This document shows positions 15,763 through 22,177 of a stretch of DNA of 22,177 bases, piece by piece; within the stretch, counting starts at the first letter, position 1; each line of letters opens with the position of its first letter. The notes below the pieces were generated by a model that saw only the letters and a list, made by a program, of their open reading frames with translations, made no database searches and was not told the DNA's origin. Source of the DNA: Hyphomicrobiales bacterium (GTDB lineage Bacteria; Pseudomonadota; Alphaproteobacteria; Rhizobiales; SZUA-8); NCBI GenBank assembly GCA_003232175.1, contig QILX01000333.1, positions 1-22,177 of the forward strand, read 5' to 3'. The position numbers were made by a program, and so were the translations under genes.

Positions 15763-17075
15763 TGGCGCGCAACGACAGTGGCGGCGGCCGGACGGTGTTC
15801 GTCAATGCGCGGCTCATCGATCCCGCCAGCGGTCTTGATGCCGCCGGATCCCTGACCGTTGAGGACGGGCACATCGCATCGGTGCGGCCCGGCGACAAAC
15901 TCGCCGCCCACACCGACGCCGAGATCATCGATTGTGGCGGACATCTGCTTTGTCCCGGCCTTATCGATGCCCAGGTGTTCGCCGGCGAGCCGGGTTTTGA
16001 GCACCGCGAGTCCCTGGGCAGCGCCAGCCGGGCGGCGGCGGCGGGCGGTGTTACCACCATGATCTGCCGTCCCGATACCGACCCGGTCATCGACGAAGCG
16101 GCCCTGGTCGATTATTTCGCCCGCCGGGCGCGGGATACAGCGGTGGTTCATGCCTACCCCATGGCCGCCCTGACCCAAGGGCTCGAAGGTATCGTGATGA
16201 CCGAAATCGGTCTGCTGAGCGAGGCCGGCGCCATCGCCTTTACCGATGGCATCACCCCGGTAGCTAACCCTGAAGTCATGCGCCAGGCGCTGACATATGC
16301 GCGAAATTTCGACGCCCTGGTGGTCGCCCGGCCCATGGACCGGCAGCTGGCGGCGGGTGGGGTGATGAATGAGGGTGAGATTTCCGCCCGGCTGGGGCTT
16401 CCCGGTGCCGCCGCCGCCGCCGAGGTGATAATGGTGGAACGCGACATGCGCCTGGTGGAGCTGACCGGGGCCCGCATCCATGTCGGCCAGATTTCAGCCG
16501 CCGCCTCCCTTGAGGTGATCTCCCGCACCAAAACAGCCGGTCATGACGTCACCTGCGGAGTGTCGATCAACAATCTGGTTCTCAACGAAAATGACATCGG
16601 CCCCTACCGCACCTTCTTCAAGCTTGTACCGCCTTTGCGCGCCGAGGACGAACGCCGCGCCATGGCCGAGGGCATCGCCACAGGCGCCATCGACATCATC
16701 GTCTCGGACCACGACCCTCAGGATGCCGATACCAAGCGCCGCCCCTTTATCGATGCAGCTTTTGGCGCCGTGGGCCTTGAAACCCTGCTGCCCGCCGCCC
16801 TGTCGCTGCACCACAATGAGGAGATCGGGCTTATGCCGCTCCTCGCCGCCCTGACGATCAATCCGGCGCGCATATTCGGCCTCGATGCGGGCAGGCTGTC
16901 GCCGGACGCTCCGGCTGATCTGGTGCTGATCGATTTGAACCGCCCCTGGGCCGTGGAGCCGGGCACCCTGGCGTCAAAGTGCAAAAATACCCCCTTTGAA
17001 GGCCGGATGATGCAAGGATACGCCCTGATGACCATGGTCCAGGGCCGCAATGTGTTCACCCGCAAGGGCTGGTAG
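15762..17075 (+). CDS. pyrC: Dihydroorotase-like protein lacking metal ligands (PyrC'/PyrX type)
   Basis: This 437-residue protein has the amidohydrolase fold of class I dihydroorotase: SRAAAAGGVTTMICRPDTDPV, AGAIAFTDG, GVMNEGEISARLGLPG, RTFFKLVPPLR, GAVGLETLLPAAL and the C-terminal barrel-closing part. Active enzymes have PGLIDxHxH, but here residues 65-74 read PGLIDAQVFA, so both His ligands are absent. The later ligand positions are also changed (VVARPMD where QHPE or HAE-like is expected; HVGQISA where HVS-like is expected), and SDHAPH reads SDHDPQ. It is probably non-catalytic. In Pseudomonas an inactive dihydroorotase encoded by pyrC' next to pyrB is needed for aspartate carbamoyltransferase assembly, and the overlap with pyrB supports the same role here. 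A separate active dihydroorotase should exist elsewhere. The frame stays open upstream to 15312, but that is pyrB shadow. Confidence 0.92.
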   Translation: MARNDSGGGRTVFVNARLIDPASGLDAAGSLTVEDGHIASVRPGDKLAAHTDAEIIDCGGHLLCPGLIDAQVFAGEPGFEHRESLGSASRAAAAGGVTTMICRPDTDPVIDEAALVDYFARRARDTAVVHAYPMAALTQGLEGIVMTEIGLLSEAGAIAFTDGITPVANPEVMRQALTYARNFDALVVARPMDRQLAAGGVMNEGEISARLGLPGAAAAAEVIMVERDMRLVELTGARIHVGQISAAASLEVISRTKTAGHDVTCGVSINNLVLNENDIGPYRTFFKLVPPLRAEDERRAMAEGIATGAIDIIVSDHDPQDADTKRRPFIDAAFGAVGLETLLPAALSLHHNEEIGLMPLLAALTINPARIFGLDAGRLSPDAPADLVLIDLNRPWAVEPGTLASKCKNTPFEGRMMQGYALMTMVQGRNVFTRKGW

Positions 17076-17093
17076 GCCATAGTAGGTTTGCAC

Positions 17094-17106
17094 ACGAAAG
17101 TTTCGT
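17094..17106. promoter_or_regulatory. Short palindrome upstream of plsY
   Basis: ACGAAA-G-TTTCGT is a perfect 6-bp inverted repeat with a one-base centre in the 61-base gap between pyrC and plsY. It could be a protein-binding site or chance; no terminator T-run follows. Confidence 0.25.
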
Positions 17107-17136
17107 AAACGCCATTGGACAGAATTTGGTGGTGGG

Positions 17137-17748
17137 ATGCCTGATCCGATTTCCTGGGAATTTGCCTGGCCCTATTTGCTGGCGGCATTTGTCGGCGGTT
17201 ATTTTTCCGGCTCGATTCCCTTTGGTCTGATCCTGACGCGATTGACCGGGGCGGGTGACTTGCGCGCCATCGGCTCGGGCAGCATCGGGGCGACAAATGT
17301 GCTTCGGACCGGGCGTAAAGACCTTGCCGTCCTTACCTTGCTGCTTGATGCCGGCAAGGGTGCAATCGCGGTGGCCATTGCCTGGAACTGGGGGGCCAAT
17401 GTGGCGATTTTCGCCAGTTTTGGCGCCATACTGGGCCACATGTTTCCCGTGTGGCTGAAGTTTAATGGCGGCAAGGCGGTCGCCACTTTTATCGGCATAC
17501 TTTTTGGGCTGTTCTGGCCGGCTGGCGTGTTTTTCCTGGTGATCTGGATCGCGATGGCGCTGGGGTTCCGCTTCTCGTCCCTTGCCTCCCTGACCGCCAC
17601 TTTTGCGACCCCGGGCTTCATGGCTTTTAACGGCGAGTTCCAACTGATGGAAACCGCGATCATTATCGGGGTGCTGATTTTTGCGGCTCATGGCGCCAAT
17701 ATCAAACGGCTGTTCAAAGGCGAGGAAAGCCGGATCGGCGATCCGTGA
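17137..17748 (+). CDS. plsY: Glycerol-3-phosphate acyltransferase PlsY
   Basis: PlsY is an inner-membrane enzyme that transfers acyl from acyl-phosphate to sn-glycerol-3-phosphate, giving lysophosphatidate, the first step of phospholipid synthesis. The 203-residue product has the three family motifs: SGSIPFG near residue 24 (motif 1), GSGSIGATNVLR with DAGKG following (motif 2 region), and GHMFPVWLKFNGGKAVAT (motif 3 region). Hydrophobic helices alternate with these loops. ATG 17137 follows GGTGGTGGG. The stop overlaps dprA (GTGA). The frame is intact and length normal. Confidence 0.95.
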   Translation: MPDPISWEFAWPYLLAAFVGGYFSGSIPFGLILTRLTGAGDLRAIGSGSIGATNVLRTGRKDLAVLTLLLDAGKGAIAVAIAWNWGANVAIFASFGAILGHMFPVWLKFNGGKAVATFIGILFGLFWPAGVFFLVIWIAMALGFRFSSLASLTATFATPGFMAFNGEFQLMETAIIIGVLIFAAHGANIKRLFKGEESRIGDP

Positions 17749-18893
17749 CCGGCGCGCGCATCCATGAATTGACCGACAAAATGCGCCTTGACTGGTTGCG
17801 CCTGATCCGCAGCGAAAACGTCGGGCCACGCAATTTTCGCGATCTTGTAACCCGTTTTGGCGGCGCCCGGGCGGCACTGGCGGCACTACCGGAGCTTTCA
17901 AGACGCGGCGGGCGCAAGACCGGTTTGATCATCTGCCCAATCGAAGACGCTGAAACGGAAATTGACCAGATCAGCCGGTTTGGCGCCCGGCTTGTCGGGC
18001 TTGGAGAGGCGGATTATCCCGCCTGGCTCGCACAAATCGACCATCCGCCACCGATTTTGACCGTAAAAGGCCGGGTGGAGCTTCTTGCCCGTCCGGCCAT
18101 TGCCATTGTCGGCGCCCGCAGCGCCTCGGCGGCGGGGCGCAAAATCGCGGGCCAGTTGGCGGCGGAATTGGGTGCCGCCGGCCAGGTGATCGTCTCGGGC
18201 CTGGCGCGCGGCATTGACCGGGCTGCCCACGATGCGGCCCTTGGCACAGGCACAATCGCCGTCGTCGCGGGCGGTATTGACGTTTTGTACCCCCCTGAAC
18301 ACGAGGAGCTGACCCGCGCAATTGGCGAAACCGGTGTGCTGGTGAGTGAAATCGCCATGGGGACCCGACCGACGCGCACCCATTTTCCGCGCCGCAACCG
18401 ATTGATATCCGGTATTGCCGCCGGAACCATCATTATCGATGCGGCGGCCCGGTCCGGCTCGCTGATTACCGCGCGCACCGCCATGGAGCAGAACCGGGAG
18501 GTGTTCGTCGTTCCCGGCTCGCCGCTTGACCCGCGCGCCGCAGGAGGAAATCGCCTCATCCGCGATGGCGCCACATTAGTACGCCATGGAAGGGATGTTC
18601 TTGAAGACCTAAACCCGATGGTTCGCAATCTGTCGCAAGAACCTGGAGATGAAACCGGCGGCCAATCGGTTTTTATGATGGAAGTGGATAGCGCTGATAT
18701 CACGCCGCCGGACCCCGGCCCCGAAACCCGTGAGGCGATTTTACAGCTGCTGAGCGTTTCACCGGTTGAGATCGATGACCTGATTCGTGCAGCAAATGCT
18801 CCGGCCGGCGATGTCGTGGGCGCGATCCTTGAACTTGAACTGGCGGACCGGGTCATTCGTGACACCGGTCAGAGAATTGCCCTGGTTCCGTGA
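17745..18893 (+). CDS. dprA: DNA processing protein DprA (Smf)
   Basis: DprA binds incoming single-stranded DNA and loads RecA during natural transformation; it is also kept in many bacteria not known to be competent. The 382-residue product has an N-terminal helical region, a Rossmann-like core (IVGARSASAAGRKIA, IVSGLARGIDRAAH, VVAGGIDVLYPPEH, THFPRRNRLISGIA, ARSGSLITARTAMEQ, VFVVPGS, GGNRLIRDGA), and a C-terminal winged-helix-like domain (about residues 320-380, ending near VIRDTGQRIALV). The GTG start at 17745 overlaps the plsY stop (GTGA), so expression is coupled. Length and all motifs are normal. Confidence 0.96.
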   Translation: MTGARIHELTDKMRLDWLRLIRSENVGPRNFRDLVTRFGGARAALAALPELSRRGGRKTGLIICPIEDAETEIDQISRFGARLVGLGEADYPAWLAQIDHPPPILTVKGRVELLARPAIAIVGARSASAAGRKIAGQLAAELGAAGQVIVSGLARGIDRAAHDAALGTGTIAVVAGGIDVLYPPEHEELTRAIGETGVLVSEIAMGTRPTRTHFPRRNRLISGIAAGTIIIDAAARSGSLITARTAMEQNREVFVVPGSPLDPRAAGGNRLIRDGATLVRHGRDVLEDLNPMVRNLSQEPGDETGGQSVFMMEVDSADITPPDPGPETREAILQLLSVSPVEIDDLIRAANAPAGDVVGAILELELADRVIRDTGQRIALVP

Positions 18894-18977
18894 AATGGGC
18901 GGACCTGGTGATGATGTGCAGGAATTGAAATTCAACTCAATAAACGCGAATTCCGATTCGCCAGACCGCAGCCGGTT

Positions 18978-19331
18978 TCAAGCCATCTCGCGGCTGGGCC
19001 CGGCCGCCGGCACCTTGGCCCCAGTCCGCAACATCCCGTCAGCTTCCTCAGCCGCCATATCCAGCAGATAGGCGAGGAAATCCAGCTTCGTTTCACTCGC
19101 AACATCGCGTAAGGCCAGGGTCATCTCCAATATGTAGGCGGCAGTTTCCCGCGGTTTGGAACCGACGATATTGCTGTGTGATGCCTGATCAGAACCTGGT
19201 TCGCGTATCGGGTTGCGCGGTCTTGGCTCTTGAATTCCGGCATCGCCGACAGAGGCCAGCCCTTGCGTGCTCTTGCGATAGGACTTCCTGTTTTTGCGTT
19301 CTATAGACGCCCGGTTCACTTTTCGTCCCAT
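18978..19331 (-). CDS. Hypothetical 117-residue protein, basic N-terminus and helical C-terminal half
   Basis: ATG 19331 is preceded by GGAG at suitable spacing. The first 30 residues are basic (MGRKVNRASIERKNRKSYRK) and the middle is Pro/Ser-rich and probably disordered. The C-terminal half contains ETAAYILEMTLALRDVA followed by KLDFLAYLLDMAAEEA, which resembles the conserved helical part of small uncharacterised proteins I have seen in Alphaproteobacteria. No function is known to me. It stands alone on the minus strand between dprA and topA, converging on dprA with an 84-base gap and diverging from topA. The frame, start signal and composition make it likely to be real. Confidence 0.65.
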   Translation of the reverse strand: MGRKVNRASIERKNRKSYRKSTQGLASVGDAGIQEPRPRNPIREPGSDQASHSNIVGSKPRETAAYILEMTLALRDVASETKLDFLAYLLDMAAEEADGMLRTGAKVPAAGPSREMA

Positions 19332-19657
19332 GTGACGTTCTCCGCAAAAAACGTGCGCATACCGGAATTCGGTGCATACTGACGATAACGACTTTACCGG
19401 TTAGGTATCAGACAATCCACAACCTATAGATGTAATTTGCGATTTGTCGAAATAAATTTCATTTGTGGGTTCAACAAAAATTCCATACCCCTATTTTGTG
19501 ACTTGGGTTTGACACCTGCCCGGCAATTCACCATGTTGCCCGCCGGCTGGCAGGTTGAGACCTGTATTTACAATCAAGTGCTCTGGTGTAGCTATGGCAC
19601 ATCTCGGTACAAGCCGGAATTCTTTAGCGCTCCTAATCAATCCAACTGGTGTTTATC
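19332..19657. promoter_or_regulatory. Divergent region between the hypothetical gene and topA
   Basis: This 326-base, partly AT-rich stretch has no convincing gene; an open frame from 19437 overlaps topA and looks random. On the plus strand TTGACA (19509-19514) with CATGTT after 17 bases is a possible topA promoter. A 7-bp inverted repeat (ACCTGCC 19514-19520, GGCAGGT 19549-19555) overlaps the -35 box and spans the -10, with inner CGGC/GCCG pairing possible. It could be an operator or a supercoiling-sensitive structure; both ideas are speculative. Confidence 0.4.
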
Positions 19658-22177
19658 ATGGATGTCGTCGTTGTTGAATCGCCTGCAAAGGCCAAAACGA
19701 TCAACAAATATCTGGGGCGGAATTTCCAGGTTCTGGCCTCGAACGGCCATGTGCGCGATCTGCCATCAAAGGATGGCTCGGTCCAGCCTGATGATGATTT
19801 CGCCATGTTGTGGGACATGGACGCCAAATCGGCCAAGCGGGTGGCGGACATCGCAAGGGCGGTCAAGGGTGCCGACCGGCTGATACTCGCCACCGACCCG
19901 GACCGTGAAGGCGAGGCGATTTCGTGGCATGTGCTGGAAGTGCTCAACAAGAAGAAGGCGCTGAAAGGCGTTAAGGTCAGCCGCGTGGTGTTCAACGCCA
20001 TCACCAAATCCTCGGTTCTTGCCGCCATGAGCCAGCCCCGTGCTATCGATCAGGATCTGGTCGATGCCTATCTGGCCCGCCGGGCGATCGACTATCTTGT
20101 CGGCTTTACGCTGTCTCCGGTCCTGTGGCGCAAATTGCCCGGCGCACGATCCGCCGGGCGGGTGCAATCGGTGACTTTACGCCTCATCTGCGACCGGGAA
20201 ATGGAGATTGAAAAATTCGTCTCCCGGGAATACTGGACCATAGATGCCCTGCTAAAGACCGCCCAAGGCAGCGAGGTCCGGACCCGGCTGCATGCGGCGG
20301 GCGGCACCCGCCTGGATAAATTCGCCCTGACCGACGAGGCCGCGGCCACGGCGATAACTAACGCTGTCGCCGCCGGCGAATTTCGTATTGCCAGCGTTGA
20401 GGCCCGCGATGCCAGGCGCCACCCCCAGCCACCGTTCACCACATCGAACCTTCAGCAGGAGGCCTCGCGCAAACTGGGCTTTTCCGCTTCGCGCACCATG
20501 CAGGTCGCCCAGCGTCTTTACGAGGGCATCGCCATTGATGGCGATACCGTTGGCCTGATTACCTACATGCGTACCGATGGCGTGACCATCACCCCTGAAG
20601 CCATCACCTCGATCCGGGAGACGATCGGGCGCCAGTTTGGCCAGAATTACGTGCCCGCCTCCCCCCGCCAATACAAGACCAAGGCCAAAAACGCGCAAGA
20701 AGCCCATGAAGCCATCCGGCCCACCGATCTGAACCGTCTGCCGGCGGATGTAAAAAAGGCCCTGGATGTCGATCAGGCCAAGCTCTACGAGCTCATCTGG
20801 AAGCGCACCATGGCCAGCCAGATGGAAAGCGCCCGCCTGGAGCGGACCACCGCCGATATCGAAACCAAAGGCGCTGACAATGTGCTTTACAGCTTCCGCG
20901 CCACCGGCACCGTGGTGCGCTTTGACGGTTTCCTGAAGCTCTATCAAGAAGGCGCCGACGATGGTGACGATAAATCCGACAAGGATGGCGATCGCCGCCT
21001 GCCGCCGCTGACCGCCGGCGCTTTGATGGTGCGGGACTCTATCACGCCTGATCAACATTTCACCGAGCCGCCGCCGCGATTTTCCGAAGCCAGTTTGATC
21101 CGCCGCATGGAAGAGCTTGGCATCGGGCGCCCCTCGACCTACGCCGCGACCCTGAAAGTCATAATCGACCGCGAATATGTCGTGCTCGACAAACGCCGGT
21201 TTATCCCCGAGGACAAAGGTCGGCTGGTGACCTCTTTTCTCGGCGAGTATTTCAACCGCTTCGTTGAATTCGATTTTACCGCCGAGCTGGAGACCAAGCT
21301 TGATCTTGTGTCCGACGGCGAGATCGAGTGGAAATCGGTATTGCGTGATTTCTGGGGCCTGCTGTCCAAGGACGTCGAGGATGTTGCCGATCTGCGGGTA
21401 TCGGAAGTTCTGGAAAGCCTCAACAAGGTGTTGGGCCCCCATATATTTCCCGACGCCGGCGATGGCACCGACCCGCGCAAATGCCTTTCTTGCGACGATG
21501 GCCGGCTGAGCCTCAAGGTCGGGCGCTACGGCGCCTTTATCGGCTGCTCGAATTATCCTGAATGCCGGTTCACCCGCCAATTGTCCAAGACCGACGGCAA
21601 TGACGCCGCTGCTGCCGCCGATGGCCGCATTGTTGGTACTGATCCTGAAACCGGTCTGGAGGTGACGGTGAACAAGGGGCGGTTTGGCCCTTATCTGCAG
21701 CTGGGTGAAGCCCAGGAGGGCGAAAAACCCAAACGCGCCTCTATACCCAAGCCCTATGAATCGGAAACCATTACCCTTGAGCCGGCTTTACGCCTTTTGT
21801 CCCTGCCGCGCGATATCGGTCCCCATCCTGAAACCGGCGAGATGATCACCGCCGGGCTGGGGCGGTATGGCCCGTTCGTCAAACTTGGCAAAACCTACGC
21901 CAATGTCGATTCGATCGAGGAAGTCTTTTCTGTCGGCCTTAATCGCGCCGTGACGCTGATCGCCGAACGGCAAGCCCGTGGCCCTGGCCGCAATGCCGCC
22001 AAGACCCTGAAAGAGCTTGGCAATCATCCCGCTGACGGAGAACCGGTAAGGGTCATGGATGGCCGTTATGGACCTTACGTCAAACATGGCAAGACCAATG
22101 CGACCCTGCCCAAGGGCAAAACCGCCGAAGAGGTGACCATGGAAGAGGCCGTCGCCCTGATCACCGCCAAGGCTGGC
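19658..22177 (+). CDS. topA: DNA topoisomerase I TopA (3' end beyond window)
   Basis: This type IA topoisomerase relaxes negative supercoils by transient single-strand cleavage. 840 codons are open to the window edge without a stop. The TOPRIM domain carries VVVVESPAKAKTINKYLG (catalytic Glu7) and DPDREGEA (Asp80, Asp82). The cleavage domain holds GLITYMRTDGV with the active Tyr303, and EAHEAIRPTD and EELGIGRPSTYA follow. One zinc-finger-like set is visible (Cys609, Cys612, Cys630, Cys636), then three C-terminal repeats with G-R-[YF]-G-P-[YF] cores (GRFGPY, GRYGPF, GRYGPY). Start ATG 19658 gives the canonical N-terminus, though the Shine-Dalgarno is poor. The gene is intact so far and probably nearly complete, lacking a C-terminal tail. 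Confidence 0.97.
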   Translation, partial: MDVVVVESPAKAKTINKYLGRNFQVLASNGHVRDLPSKDGSVQPDDDFAMLWDMDAKSAKRVADIARAVKGADRLILATDPDREGEAISWHVLEVLNKKKALKGVKVSRVVFNAITKSSVLAAMSQPRAIDQDLVDAYLARRAIDYLVGFTLSPVLWRKLPGARSAGRVQSVTLRLICDREMEIEKFVSREYWTIDALLKTAQGSEVRTRLHAAGGTRLDKFALTDEAAATAITNAVAAGEFRIASVEARDARRHPQPPFTTSNLQQEASRKLGFSASRTMQVAQRLYEGIAIDGDTVGLITYMRTDGVTITPEAITSIRETIGRQFGQNYVPASPRQYKTKAKNAQEAHEAIRPTDLNRLPADVKKALDVDQAKLYELIWKRTMASQMESARLERTTADIETKGADNVLYSFRATGTVVRFDGFLKLYQEGADDGDDKSDKDGDRRLPPLTAGALMVRDSITPDQHFTEPPPRFSEASLIRRMEELGIGRPSTYAATLKVIIDREYVVLDKRRFIPEDKGRLVTSFLGEYFNRFVEFDFTAELETKLDLVSDGEIEWKSVLRDFWGLLSKDVEDVADLRVSEVLESLNKVLGPHIFPDAGDGTDPRKCLSCDDGRLSLKVGRYGAFIGCSNYPECRFTRQLSKTDGNDAAAAADGRIVGTDPETGLEVTVNKGRFGPYLQLGEAQEGEKPKRASIPKPYESETITLEPALRLLSLPRDIGPHPETGEMITAGLGRYGPFVKLGKTYANVDSIEEVFSVGLNRAVTLIAERQARGPGRNAAKTLKELGNHPADGEPVRVMDGRYGPYVKHGKTNATLPKGKTAEEVTMEEAVALITAKAG

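Noticed and set aside
15570..16481. A 303-codon open frame opposite pyrB and pyrC
   Set aside because: Low-complexity reverse-strand shadow; the sense genes are certain.
20252..21580. A 442-codon open frame on the minus strand
   Set aside because: It lies entirely opposite topA, whose protein is fully convincing. The reverse frame is Gly/Ala-rich low-complexity shadow of GC-rich codons with no recognisable domain.

Overview
The window looks like chromosomal DNA of a moderately GC-rich alphaproteobacterium, probably Rhodospirillales-like. This is inferred from protein flavour, from the gene order ruvX...pyrB-pyrC-plsY-dprA...topA, and from a cystathionine beta-lyase gene next to aapJQMP; both arrangements are familiar from Alphaproteobacteria. 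No rRNA, tRNA, CRISPR array, transposase or phage gene was recognised.

Layout. (1) 1-3568, minus strand: a general L-amino-acid ABC importer, aapJ-aapQ-aapM-(aapP, cut by the window edge). (2) 3951-6005, plus strand: a metC-type cystathionine beta-lyase gene broken at two places, then an intact alpha/beta-hydrolase of kynurenine-formamidase type. (3) 6289-8441, plus strand: a two-gene chromate cassette (rhodanese-ChrB fusion and ChrA) with visibly lower GC than its neighbours, likely acquired by transfer. (4) 8603-13159, minus strand: a branched-chain-amino-acid-type (HAAT) ABC importer, livK-livH-livM-livG-livF. (5) 13325-18893, plus strand: a housekeeping block of ruvX, an AEC-family permease, pyrB, a dihydroorotase-like pyrC without metal ligands, plsY and dprA, with several stop/start overlaps. 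(6) 18978-19331, minus strand: a small conserved-looking hypothetical gene. (7) 19658 to the end, plus strand: topA, intact as far as it can be read.

How the genes work together. Both importers put the periplasmic binding-protein gene first and follow it with a strong GC-rich stem-loop before the permease genes, the usual way to make much more binding protein than membrane subunits. The plus-strand block supplies pyrimidine synthesis, phospholipid synthesis and DNA maintenance.

The most striking signal is a set of five reading-frame breaks in four genes: aapQ (3' end), metC (two sites), livH and livM. At four of them the flanking frames match the family on both sides but some 13 to 40 nucleotides of expected coding sequence are missing, which homopolymer errors would not explain. 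The housekeeping genes are intact. This suggests decay of nutrient-uptake and amino-acid functions (host association or niche change), unless the assembly is faulty. I did not find a convincing wholly new system. The best leads are the frame-break pattern, the ligand-less dihydroorotase, a palindrome over the putative livK promoter, and a basic Lys/Ala-rich N-terminal tail where the aapP product should begin.
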